The notes under the pieces were generated by a model. That model worked only from the letters and a program-made list of their open reading frames with translations, was not told the origin of the DNA and ran no database searches. This document shows, in pieces, positions 41,684-53,100 of a DNA stretch of 64,000 nucleotides. Each line of letters opens with the position of its first letter. The first letter of the stretch is position 1. Made by a program: the position numbers and the translations under genes. Location: assembly GCA_025531455.1 (NCBI GenBank), contig JAMYHL010000006.1, positions 992,001-1,056,000 of the forward strand, read 5' to 3'. The DNA is from Apiotrichum sp. Y4204 (taxonomy: Eukaryota; Basidiomycota; Tremellomycetes; Trichosporonales; Trichosporonaceae).

Positions 41684-44600
41684 ATGGTGTTTACCGACGC
41701 CGTGCGGTCGTCTTCGTCCCCGTCGCCATCTCCATCCCCATCCCCGTTCCTCGCACCCTCACCCTCACCCTCCCCAGGAAAGACCCTGGCCGCAATCATC
41801 CCAGTTACTCCTTCGCGCAAGGATAGCCGTCGCCGCTCATGGTTTGGCCTTGTCACGCCTACCCGTAACAAGGACAAGGCCCGTGTGGCCTCAGCCGCGA
41901 CCCTCCCCAGCATCCCCGCAGCCCCGGGTCAGGACAACAACTCGATCGAGGAACTCGATGCGACCCCGCCGCGGACTGAAGGCAAACGCCGGCCTTGGGC
42001 TCTCGGTTCCAGCTCGGGCTCGGGCTCAGCCTCGGGCTCTGGGATAAGTGTGATCTCCAGTCCTCTTGGTGTCGCCCGCGCCAGTTCCAATACCAGCCAT
42101 ACCACCGCCAGCCACAGCAGTGCGGGCACCCCAACAACAGGAACGAGCGCCAGTGCCGGTGCGCGTGTCAGCGCGAGCATCAGCACTGGCGAGGCAGATG
42201 ATGTCGATTCCGACGATGACTGGGTCCTGGCCGGTTCCGACAACGACAGCGACTGGGAGGCGACGGGAACGGTGCGCCGCAAAGGGACGATCCGTCCCCA
42301 GATCGATCACAACCAGTTCGCTCCTCAAGGTGGTCTCGACGACGATACTCCGGTCCGACAGAAGGATCTCACGACTCTGGCAATACTGTCCCGCAACAAT
42401 ACCGTGAAGCCTGTGCGTCCATGTGCTCTGAGCCCTGTTTCTTGTTCTTTCTCTTTCATGCGCCTGGAAGTCAACGGGTTTCATAAATGCGGCCCTTCGG
42501 GACTCGAGGCTCTCCCGGCGCCCGCCACCAGTGCCGGGCTTCGGCCTGCGATGCGAGATGGGCGGGCGCAGCTCGTGGCGTCGTTGCCGCCGACGCTGCA
42601 CACGCACGCCGGACGCCACTTGTGTATGTCTGCTCTCGAGCCCCCTCTCGTAGCAGCACGCACCTCTTTGTCTTCTGGTCACCCTGTCTCTGCACTTGAC
42701 GTACAGTCACCCCCTGTTCGGCCTGCTCGCATGGATCTCTGCTGACACGCCAGAAGCCTTTCAAGTCACGACTCTTCTCTCGCGCATCCAACGGGGCCGA
42801 GTCAACGACACCGCCACCAGAATCCAGCTCCAGCGCTCCCACTCTCCCACCACTGGCCCTCACACCGTCAAACCTCCCGCGACGCGTCTCCTCTATGCCC
42901 GTGAGCGATGCCCCATTATTTGACAAGTCGCCAGTCGACAAGCCGTTACCGCTTCTGCCTCAGTACGACGACTTTTACAGCCCACGGTCCGTTTCGCTTC
43001 CCGTTCACGGTCCCAATGGGACCCACGCGGCTCAAGCGCCTCCTGTCGGTGCACCATCCGCGCCTGTCCCCCCTACGGACATTGTCATCACCCCCAGCTC
43101 CCCCCTCAATACGGAGCCCTTCGACGTTCCATTCTCCAGCGCACCTGCAAACCGACCATTCTCTTGTCCACCGGACTCGCCGCAACAGCGTCCCTTCATG
43201 CCGCGGGTACAGCAGGGGTCAGGTTCCCCATCACCTGCGGGAGGGACATCAATTGGGCTTGGACTTCCAGAGGGGCATCCCCGTCGTTTCAGCGCGCTTC
43301 CGAACATACCGTCCAACAAGCCGCTGCCGGCGATTGTGTCGGTCTCGTCGCCATTACCCAGCGGTGCTCGGAGTCCGACCCCGGCTGGCAAGGTCAGCTT
43401 CGCAACAAAGCAGGGATCGCACGATTACGAGGCAAAGGAGAAGGAGCCAAGTGACAAGGTCAAGGCACCGCGCCCTCGCAGCATCTCCGCCATGTTCACG
43501 CGTTCTCCGCTGCTCAATGCCGACCAGACAGACGACGACGAGTCAGGTCCATCAAAGTTCAACTGGCTGGGTGTGCGGAAGACAATCAAGCGCCGTCGCT
43601 CAGAGTCCAAGTTGAATCAGCAGCGCAAGAGCGTTACTCCGACACCAGGGCCCGAGGCCGAGTCCACTGCCGATGATACCCAGTCCAAGCCGACAAACAT
43701 GTCCACCCCGATGCTCATCAGCGAACCCCGGGGGCGTCCGGCGTCGAGCTCGACGACTGCGACCGCACGGCCGACGATCCCTCATACCGAAGCCGAAACG
43801 CCAACATCAGTGACGTCGTTCGTCCTGCCCCCGATGGAGCAGGAGGAGTGGTGGCCAGCGAGGGAGTGGGCTGAAACGCAACCCGAACCGGAACAGCAGA
43901 CGACAGCCGTCGACAAGGAGGAGGTTGCTGATTCGTCTACCGATCAGTCATCAGTTAAAGACTCCCAAAGCAGCAGTCGACGGGCACCACCGTCGCGTTC
44001 GTCATCGTTGCTCTCCTCTACCGTTGGTTCTGGGCTGGGCTCCCTTCCCGAAGGTGGTCTCGCCCCATCAGCGACGCCCTCTGTGCCTCCTATCGAGGAG
44101 CAGCCGGCAACAGTATCTGAACTGCCTCGCCGGGACCACAACCGGCGGCGGTCTTACTCTGACGCTGGTCGCAGATCGTACAGGCCGACGGTGGACTCGC
44201 CACTGGCGCGATCCCCAACATCATCACCGAGGTCGATGCAAACCAACTTCCTCGCCACCCTCGCGGGTGAGACACCGCGGAGCCCCAAACTCCCCCGACC
44301 GAAATCCAGCAACTCGGCACTGGTCAAGATGCGCAGTGTGTTCACCATCAACGGGCGGGCTCGAAGCAACAGTGCCATGCGTTACGGCAGCGATGATGGT
44401 CGCGAAACACCACATACCCGCCCGGCATCGTCCGCCTCGGCTGGCTCATCATTCGTCCCGTCACCAGCACTGCCGCCGATAAGGATTCGACCCGAGGATG
44501 TACCGCAGGTCTCGCAGCTCCAGCTGATGATCGGAGGCGACGAGTCGCGCCCGATTGTGATAACGGAGACACCCGAAATGTCCCCGAGATCATCCTACGC

Positions 44601-47600
44601 CGCGTCGTTGGGGTCTCGCAACAGTGGTCGGCGGGGGTCCGCTGCCACGGATCCCAACGCCACGCCCCAGGCGCAGTCAGGAGGGCTGCGGCCGGCGCGT
44701 GCCCGCGCTTCGACCATCTCGTCCGGCGCAATATCTTTTGCGGGGACGTTTGGAATCACCACGCATAGTAACCATTCAACGACGGGCACCTTTGGCGGCC
44801 ACATTCCGCATGCGGCCTCTGCGCAGTCTCTGCACGGCCATTTCGTCGGTCAGAGCGGGTCAACGACTCACCTTCCGCTGCCAGCACCAACGTTCCCTAC
44901 CGCAGCAACGCCGCCGCGGCGCCCAGGGTCGATCCGCAGACTGTCAACAGGCCTCTTCCGCTCCGCATCCCCCAAACCGCACGATGTCCGGCCGATATCT
45001 CCCCGGCCAGTACCTGGCGCCGTTGCTGTGCCCGACGATTTCAGCCCACGAGACAGCTCGAACTCGCAGTCGCGCAGTGGATCTGTCATTGGCATGGCTC
45101 CTGTGGGTGACCGGGGACTTGACAAGAAGGACGTGGACACGACAGTTCATGCAGACGACACCACCGAAACCTGGCTGGGCCGTGTGCTGCTGATTAGCCG
45201 CCGGCAACTGTCGGCAGTTCTGGCCGAGAGGTGAGACCGCAATGAAGAGCTCTACTGACAACCCAGCTCGGACAAGTTCCACATGGACGCGCTTTGCAGC
45301 TACATGTCGCGTTTCGATTTCAACCACACCGCACTGGATGTTGCTCTGCGCCGTTTGCTCATGGACCTGTCGTTGCCTAAGGAAACCCAGCAGATTGACC
45401 GTGTTGTCGAGGCCTTTGCTACTCGCTACGAACAGTGCGAGCCAGGACTCTTTGGTGCCAAAGGTGGGTAACAAGCGTCGCCTGATCTGACCCCGCAGAC
45501 AACACATATGTGCTTGCATTCTCGATGATGATGCTCCACACGGACGCGTTCAACCGTCACAACAAGAACAAGATGACCAAAGCGGACTATGTGCGCAACA
45601 CCCGCCTGGACGGCGTTCCAGAGACCACGCTGGAGGCATTCTACGACAATATTACGTTTACGCCCTTTGTGTTTATTGAAGACGACAACGAGGCGTCCCT
45701 TGCTGCCGTTGGCGCGTCGACGGTGGCAAATGGCCCCGTCCGCCCAGGCAAAGTTGACGTGTACGATATGATTGCGAGCGGCACCGTCATGACGCTGCGC
45801 GCCAATGTCGAGTCGCTCATCCCCGCCGAATCCCCCTTCTCCTGTATGGGCACGCGTGCGTTCCTCGATGTCGACAGTCTGCAGCGCCGCTTCGCGGACG
45901 CGCATCCTCTGTCGTTTATCAAGTCGCGCCCGCGCCGCAAATCTTCGGTCACGATGCCGTCGCTTCCTGGCTCGCATCCGGACAAGACGCCCTCCAGACC
46001 GGTGGCAAAAGAGGAGATCCAGACTCTCAAGATTACCAAGGTCGGACTTATCACACGCAAGGGTGAATGCTTATGATGGATGTCCCTTTGTGCAGCACTT
46101 ACACCAGATGACACGCTACTCCCGAATGGCAAGCGGCCGACAGGTCGCAAGTGGAAGAACTGGAGCGTCATCCTCACTGGCTCGCAGCTACTCTTCTTCA
46201 AGGACACCATACTGGCCCTGACGCTCATGGAGCAGATTCGCAACTCGGGACGGCACGACCCCGATCAGCCCATTATTCCACGCATGACAAACTTCCAGCC
46301 CGACGAGGTGTTCTCCGTCAAGGAGTGTGTCGCCGTGTGGGATCGCGAGTACACCGAGGTGCCCTTTGCATTCCGCTTCATCATGCCGGCCGGCCGGCAA
46401 TATCTGATGCAGGCCCTGGACGAGGTGGAGATGAACGACTGGCTGACGCTCATCAACTACGCCTCGACGTTCAAGTCCGCGGGCATCAGGATGCGTGCAC
46501 AGGCTATCGACAGCGGAGAAGCTGTCCTTGCGGGCACGGCGGCGGCCGAGTCTCACCGCAAGGATCTCGCGAGCGCAAACGGCGGGATGCTCACCCCTCC
46601 CGCCGAGGCGCCCGCGGCCCGTACGGTTCTGTTCTCGGATACCACGACTGTGGACGATGCACCTCCACCCACACGCCCCATGCTTCGCCGCGTGGGTTCT
46701 CTGCGTGCCACGCCGACACCAAAGGTGGACATCCAAGGCGCCAACGATATTGTGACTGGCGGCGGCGAGCAGATCGAGGCAGTCATTGGCAGCGTCAAGG
46801 CCGAGCTTGCAGCAGGGCGCGGTACGGCCGCGGCTACTCGACCTGTGTCCATGCAGCCGCGGTCCCAGTCGGTTCCGTCGTACAAGTCGCTGCGCACCGA
46901 GACTATCCAGGAGCGCCTGCGTTGCCTGCGCGACATGGCTGGCGTGATTGAGAAGCGCCTTGCGGCCAACCTCCGCATTGGCCGGAATCTTGCGCTCCTC
47001 ACACCGTTCCAGAAGGTGACGCGCGACCGCATCGAAGCCGCTGTTCCAGAGCTGGCGCAGGCAATTCGCAACGATCGCATCGACCTCGCCAAGCTGCATC
47101 TCTGGATCAGCATGCTGCTCAAGGACCAGGAGCGGGACGAGCGCGAGTGGGCTCGTGTGCGCCACGTCGCGCTGCAGGCCGCCGCCAAGAGCCTCCGCAA
47201 CGGCTTGACTGTTATGGACCGTCGGGCAACACTCGCCCATCCGATCGCGATACCAAAGCTCAGTCTCCCGTCTGACGAAGGTTGGAACATTGGTGACCCC
47301 ACGCCCGACTGTATATCGCCGACTTCCCCGGGCCTCATGTCCCCGCCGACCGTATCGCGCGGCAGCTCGGGCAGCGGAAGCGAGCTTCCGACCATCTCGC
47401 GCAACAGCGCTGTGAGCGGTTCAAGCGACGTGTCCGCCGTGGACCAGGACGAGCCCTTGTCGTCCAAGCGCACATCGTCTGGCTCTGGATGCTCAGAATA
47501 CGAGCTCGCGAGCGAGTACCTCTCCGCATCGTCCGTGCTCTCCCTCCACGAGGAGCTCTTGCAGCAGCTCGGCGCTGCCGTCCCCGACCTGACGCTTGGA

Positions 47601-47852
47601 CGGAACGGCCTGGGCAGTGCGGGCGGCAGCCTGAATGGGAGTGCCAGCGGCGGCCGCAGTCCGCGCAGCCCCGACGGGAGTGCCACACGCTCGCCGCTCG
47701 GCAACGAGCGCGAAATCGAGCAGCTTCACGACGACACGGCCGAGGAGCTGGCCGAGCACTGGCGCAACACCCGCGCCGCGACAAAAGTGAGCCTTGCGCG
47801 CCTGCCGCGCGGTGTCGGCGAGATCCAGAGCCGGATCGACAATTGGATCTAA
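41684..47852 (+). CDS. Sec7-PH domain Arf guanine nucleotide exchange factor
   Basis: Five exons (41684-42412, 42754-45230, 45267-45463, 45499-46062, 46108-47852) give 1903 residues. About 1040 N-terminal residues are Ser/Pro/Thr-rich and look disordered, with clusters such as SRRRSWFGLVTPTR that could be kinase targets. The Sec7 domain (about 1040-1230) has the glutamic finger Glu1108 in LSLPKETQQIDR, followed by FAFSMMMLHTDAFN-type sequence (here LAFSMMMLHTDAFNRH) and NKMTKADYVRN. A PH domain follows (about 1310-1440, RKWKNWSVILTGSQLLFF). A C-terminal helical region (IQERLRCLRDMAGVIEKRL) and a Ser/Gly-rich tail end the protein. It should activate Arf GTPases at Golgi, endosome or plasma membranes, like the yeast Syt1 group. 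The first intron is 341 bases, the others 35-45. Orthology to Syt1 is inferred from architecture only. Confidence 0.93.
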
Positions 47853-48000
47853 TGCGTGCCTGGCAAAAGTGTATAGGATTAGAGGGGATGAGTCGGACAT
47901 CGGTTGTAGGATAGATATATTACAGATGGACACGCTCAGTTATGATGATGCTTGGAAATGTGTGAGCGGGGCAGGGTGCAAGGAGCGAGATGACGAGGGT

Positions 48001-48338
48001 TACTGTAGAGTATCGATATTACAAGACACCTTGGCGGAACTATATTCGCTCCCCCCAGCTACCAGGGACGAGACAAAGCCACTGTGACCTGTGACACTAC
48101 AAGACATTAGGAATATTATTAGGATTTTTTCCTATTGTCTTGTGGAATGGATTAGGAAATTGTATGAGGAAGCTTGATGACATTAGCTTTTTTGTAATGT
48201 CCTTTCACCTATTACATATTTCCTAATAGCCCTAATACCCCTGGTCCACAGGACAGCCTAGGTGTGACCTGTGACAGCACAAGACAAATTGGCTGTGACC
48301 CGTGACAGGGTGTCTTGTAATATCAAAACTCTACAGTA
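48001..48338. mobile_element. MITE with 30-bp terminal inverted repeats and TA flanks
   Basis: The left end (48001-48030) and the reverse complement of the right end (48309-48338) match at 28 of 30 positions, starting TACTGTAGAGT and ending GATATTACAAGACACC. The outermost TA may be the target duplication, as in Tc1/mariner-type elements. Inside lie a second pair of imperfect inverted repeats (ATTAGGAATATTATTAGGA versus the complement of TTTCCTAATAGCCCTAAT), a central hairpin (GACATTA/TAATGTC) and direct repeats of GTGACCTGTGACA. There is no coding capacity. The AT-rich interior contrasts with the GC-rich surroundings. It sits between two convergent genes. Confidence 0.8.
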
Positions 48339-48397
48339 GTACCGTGTCTAATGGGAGGGTGCACGATCCGCATTTATCCATACAAAAATATAACATT

Positions 48398-49594
48398 CTA
48401 CACCGCGGCGAGAACGGCCCTGCTGACGCTGAGGTTTGCGCCCCCGATCGCGAGGATGCGCTCGGTCGCGAGGGCGTCCAGTTTGCGCAGTTGTTCGGGA
48501 GTCGACGGCGCGCCGTCCATCGATGTCGGGTGTGAGGACTCGAGGAGGCGCTGGGCGCACTGGGGTTAGTGACGGGCACATGGAAACAACGAGTGTGGGC
48601 CGATCAGACAACAGACATGACACGGTAGATGAAACTCGCTGGTCTTTATATTATTTTCACCAGCCCCCATCACGCGTACCTGCCACAACCACATCATCGT
48701 CCAGACAAAGCACCCTCAACTCACCCGCTTGATTCCCCACCACGTGCGTGTGCGGCGTCCGCCTGGCGCCGCGTCTGGCGGTGTCTCCATCTCGGACGCG
48801 CGGAGGAAGTACTTGAGCGCGAGCTGGTAATCGCTGAGTGTCAGTCCACGACATCATTCCACGTCTTTGGCGGAAGCTGCGCCAACTGCCAGCACCCACC
48901 CCATAGTAAAGGCCGTTTCGCCCGCCCGGGTGACGGTGTGACTGTCCCACGTCTGGAGGACCATCACGTGCCCGAGGGCGGTGAGCGACTGACCGTACGC
49001 GCCCTCGTCGGCGTACAGCTCGGCGAGGAGGGACCATGCGCTCGCGTCGACGTAGAATGTGTCGAGATACTCGAGAAGACGGGTGATCATCGACGTGCGC
49101 GTCGGCGCGAGAGCCACGAGGCGCTGGTGGGCCGACTGCTGTCAGAGAACTGTGTGGTTGTAGCAGTACGCACGATGTTGGTCTCATCGTGCTTCAGCAG
49201 CGCACGGTACACGCCCTGCGCGCGGTCCGACTCGCCGAGGGCCTCGAGCCGCAAGCCCGCGAGAAGGTCGACACGCGGCGACTTGGGGAAGCGGTTCTGC
49301 AGTGCGCGGATTTGTGTCTGCGGTTAGAGAAGTCATGGGTCGAAGAGCCAACAGCCACCCACATTCGCTAGCGAGACCTTGCCAAGATCGAGGGCCGCGA
49401 TGGCGAGCTGTTCCCGCACCGCCCATTCTGGCGTCAGTTGGCTCTTCGAGAGACCGTTTAGCCGGGCTCGACGTACCTGTCTCTCCCGATGTTCCTGCTG
49501 CAAGCACCTTGGGCGCGAGACGCACGACCTGCTCCGAGTTCCGTGCGCCGAGGACGCGCCAGCGCGCGAGCTGCTCAATCTCGGCTGTGGACAT
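48398..49594 (-). CDS. EMC2: ER membrane protein complex subunit 2 (TPR protein)
   Basis: Six exons on the minus strand (49594-49477, 49427-49363, 49317-49174, 49138-48900, 48833-48725, 48559-48398) give 278 residues, the usual size for EMC2. The protein is made of TPR-like helical pairs: LARWRVLGARNSEQVVRLA, EWAVREQLAIAALDLG, IRALQNRFPKSPRVDLLAGL, then RLLEYLDTFYVDASAWSLLAELY with its conserved D.SAW.ELA-like signature, TWDSHTVTRAGETAFTMG and DYQLALKYFLRASEME. The end (KLDALATERILAIGGANL) also fits the family. EMC2 is the cytosolic scaffold of the ER membrane protein complex, which inserts tail-anchored and multipass proteins. It is transcribed divergently from TRA1 with 507 bases between start codons. 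Confidence 0.92.
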
Positions 49595-50101
49595 TGTGTG
49601 GGATGGAGTGGAGAGAGGAAGACGAAGTGACAGTTGAGATATCAGAGCGAGACCGAGGGGTGACGTGTGGGGAGACAATGCAGGTACGCAGGTACGCAGG
49701 TGCATGATGGCCCAGGGTCGATTGTGGGGCTCCGCCTATATCGCCGCGGCGATATAGAATCCCACTGTAGGGGTCTACGGGTCTGCCAGATTCTTGTCTT
49801 CCCTCCCTCCCTCCTTCCCCTCCACACTCCCGCATGCAGTTCCAGCTCGGCTTTTTGACTCTGTTCATTATCCAAAACATCACCATCACCATCACACTCG
49901 CCCTCATCACCATCAGTGCGCCATCCACCACCACCGCCATCCCCGTCATCTAGCCCGGCGACCATCTTGCAAGCACATTCAGCGCGTACTTATCCCCCGA
50001 CGCACCCGCGCCGCTTCCTACACTCCCCCACCTTGCGCATGGCCCGCTAGGGTGGTCACTCGCCCCGGCCACCTCCACCTCTCCGCGACAAACACGCTTC
50101 C
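49595..50101. promoter_or_regulatory. shared divergent promoter of EMC2 and TRA1
   Basis: The 507 bases between the two ATGs carry three near-perfect GCAGGTAC units (about 49681-49702), a perfect 22-bp palindrome (49736-49757), a CT-rich tract (49797-49830) and a CATCACCAT-rich leader toward TRA1. It must contain both core promoters. Confidence 0.7.
49736..49757. promoter_or_regulatory. perfect 22-bp palindrome, candidate dimeric binding site
   Basis: The sequence CTATATCGCCG is followed directly by its reverse complement CGGCGATATAG. CGG/CCG half-sites are typical of Zn2Cys6 regulators. It lies near the middle of the EMC2/TRA1 promoter. Confidence 0.6.
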
Positions 50102-53100
50102 ATGGCCACACCAAAGCCGCCATCAGCTGGCCCACCGGGGCCGCCGGGACCCGGGGGACCCGGCGCTGCAGCCGGGCGGCCGCGGCAGCCATCCATTGCG
50201 ACTGCACCGACACCAACGGCTGTCGGCACACCAACGGCAACCGCCACGCCGACGACTCACGGCGGGCACCTCACGACAACAGGGCCGATGACGGTGCCCG
50301 AGTGCGAGGCGCTCGCGGCCCAGCTGTCGGATACCGGCATTCCGCTCCGGCGGCGGATGGAGATTGCGAGCGAGCTGCGCGACAGCGCAGAGTCGAACCG
50401 CGACTTTGCCTTCTACGACAAGTATCTCGGCATCTTCATCCCGACGCTCATCAACATTCTTGGCGAGGAGAAGCACATTGTGTTTGTCAAGGACAATAGC
50501 GAGCAGCGCTACCGCCACACGCTGCTCGCCTACCTCCAGCGCCTGCCGCACACCGAGCCCTTCCGCCAGCACGAGGCGCGCGTCATGGAGCTCATGGTCA
50601 AGCTGCTCAAGGTCGAGAACGAGGACAATGCGCTGCTGTGTATAAAAATAATGATAGATGGCTTCAGAAGCCACAAGGACCAGGCCGAGCCGTTTGTCGA
50701 GCAATTCCTCGATCTCGTCAAGCAGATGTACTCGAACCTCAAAGGTGTTGTGGAGAAGGAGTTTGGCACGCCAGCCGGCAAGTCTCAGGTGAGCTGATGC
50801 TTGGCCCAAAGAAGCTAACGTCCAGGCTGGAACTCCGGGGACCCCCGCTGACGGGGCACCGCCGCCGCCGCAGCCGCAGCCGTCATCCTCCAGCCACACG
50901 CATCTCTCCCACGCGCTCCATTCGCCGAAGGTCCTCACCGAATGCCCTATAGCCGTCGTCCTCATATTCCAGACGTACAAATCCGTCATGGGTCCCGCGA
51001 TGCTCGATCTCTCGCCGCTTGTCATGGAGAGCATAAAGATACAGCCCGAGCCCCAGCGCATAGCACACCTTGAGGCCAAGGAGCGTGGCGACATTTTCGT
51101 CGGCGTCGCGCCGGGAATCACCAACCGGGAAATGTACGCGGAGCTGATCAAGACCCAGGTCAAGACCATGGCCTTCTTGGCTTACGTGCTCCGTGGTTCG
51201 TCCCAGGCCAATGTCAAGGACTATCTGGAAATATTCCCCGAGGCGTGCATCCGGTTACTGCGCGACTGTCCGCCCGAGGACGTCAGCACGCGCAAGGAAC
51301 TGCTGGTCGCGACCCGTCATATCCTCACTGCAGACTCGCGTTCGTCCTTCATTCCCTACATCGACACTCTACTCGAAGAACGCGTTCTAGTCGGAACGGG
51401 AGTCTCGAGTCGCGAGTCGCTGCGCCCCCTCGCGTCGTCTGTCGTCGCAGACCTCATCCACCACGTCCGTAACGAGCTTCCCATCGCACAGTTGAGCCGC
51501 GTAGTGTACGTCTTCAGCTGCAATCTCAACGACCCGACATTCTCCAGCTCCATACAGACCATGTGCGCCAAGCTGCTCAACACGATTGTCGACTCAATAG
51601 CCAAGCAGGGCGACGCTGAACAGAGCGCCAAGCTGATGCGGAGCATGTTCATCGCGTCGCTCGAGAAGCTCCAAGCAATGACCGAGGCGTATGACAAGCT
51701 CAAGGCGCTGTCGCTCCGCGACAAAGGGAAGGGCAAGGCGAAGGAGGAGAGCGGCGACGTCAAGATGGACGACCCTGAGGACCCAGCAGCCGAGCGCCTG
51801 GCATATGGCTGGCGAGAGATTGAACAGGCCATGCCAGTCAACCAGGTCGCGTATGCGAACGAGACCCTCGATGGCTTCTGTCGCGAGGCGCGATACCTCT
51901 TCAAGACCCTGCTGCACACGTTCCGCACTCTGCTCACCTATACCCGACAAGGAGAAAACCCGGTCCCCGCACCAGATGGCGAGCTTCTGTCAAAGTTCTT
52001 CGAGCACGCCCTTCGGTGTATCGCCATATACGACAACAACCGCGATCCGCGAGAGCCGAAGGAGGCGATCGAGCTGCTATCTCAGATTCTCCTCCTGTTC
52101 GACCCGCATTCGTTCCGTGAGGTCTGGACAACGCATATGGACTTCTTCGTCGAGAGCGCGTTCCAGAACCCCCAGGTCTTCTCGGTGCTTCAGATTCTCA
52201 TCACACACGAGTCTGTGTCGCACCAGCTTGTCGCCATCTCGCTTAAGCATCTCATGAGTCATCTGGACGAGGTCGGCAGCTACTCGCCGAAGCGGGCGAC
52301 CCTCACTTTGCGGCTGTTCAAGATCTCGTTCTTGGCCATTAACACGTACATAACGACCAACGAGATTGTGCTCGTGCCTCATCTGCAGAAGCTCATCATG
52401 CGCTCGTTTGCGCTGGCACCAAAGGCCAACGACCCCTCTGTCTACTACCAGATCCTGCGCGCACTCTTCCGGTCGATTGGTGGTGGCCGGTTCGACCAGC
52501 TGTACAAGGAGGTTCTCCCTATCCTCCAGGAGATGCTCGACAACCTCTCCTACCTCCTCCAGCATGCCACCGACCCCGTGCAGCGCGACCTCTTTGTCGA
52601 GCTGACCCTCACGGTACCCGTCCGCCTTACCAATCTCCTCCCGCACTTGAGCTACCTCATGCGCCCCTTGGTGCATGCGCTTCAGGCCGGCGCAGAGTTG
52701 ATAAGCCAAGGTCTGCGCACATTGGAGCTGTGCATTGACAACCTCACTGCCGACTTCCTGGATCCGACCATGAACCCTGTCTTCCGTGATCTGATGGCCG
52801 CACTCCACAAGCTGCTAAAGACCGTTCCGGCACAACGCAACCATTCTCACGCCGCGGTCAAGATCCTTGGCAAACTCGGTGGTCGTAACAGGCGGTACAC
52901 CGATGTGGAGAACCTCTTGGAGTACAAGCCCTGCCCGAACGAGCTTACTGCACCAATTTCGTTTGAGGGCAAGAGGACCACCTTTGAGCTCACGCCGCTC
53001 GTCAACGCTGCCGCCCTCACCGTCACTGGAGAGGACTTTGCCGCCTGCGAGGACGATGGCCTCGAGGTGCTCATGCTCTCTGCCATGTCGATGCTGCACA

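Noticed and set aside
46188..47704. Long minus-strand frames opposite the Arf-GEF PH region
   Set aside because: Shadows of a well-supported Sec7-PH gene on the other strand.
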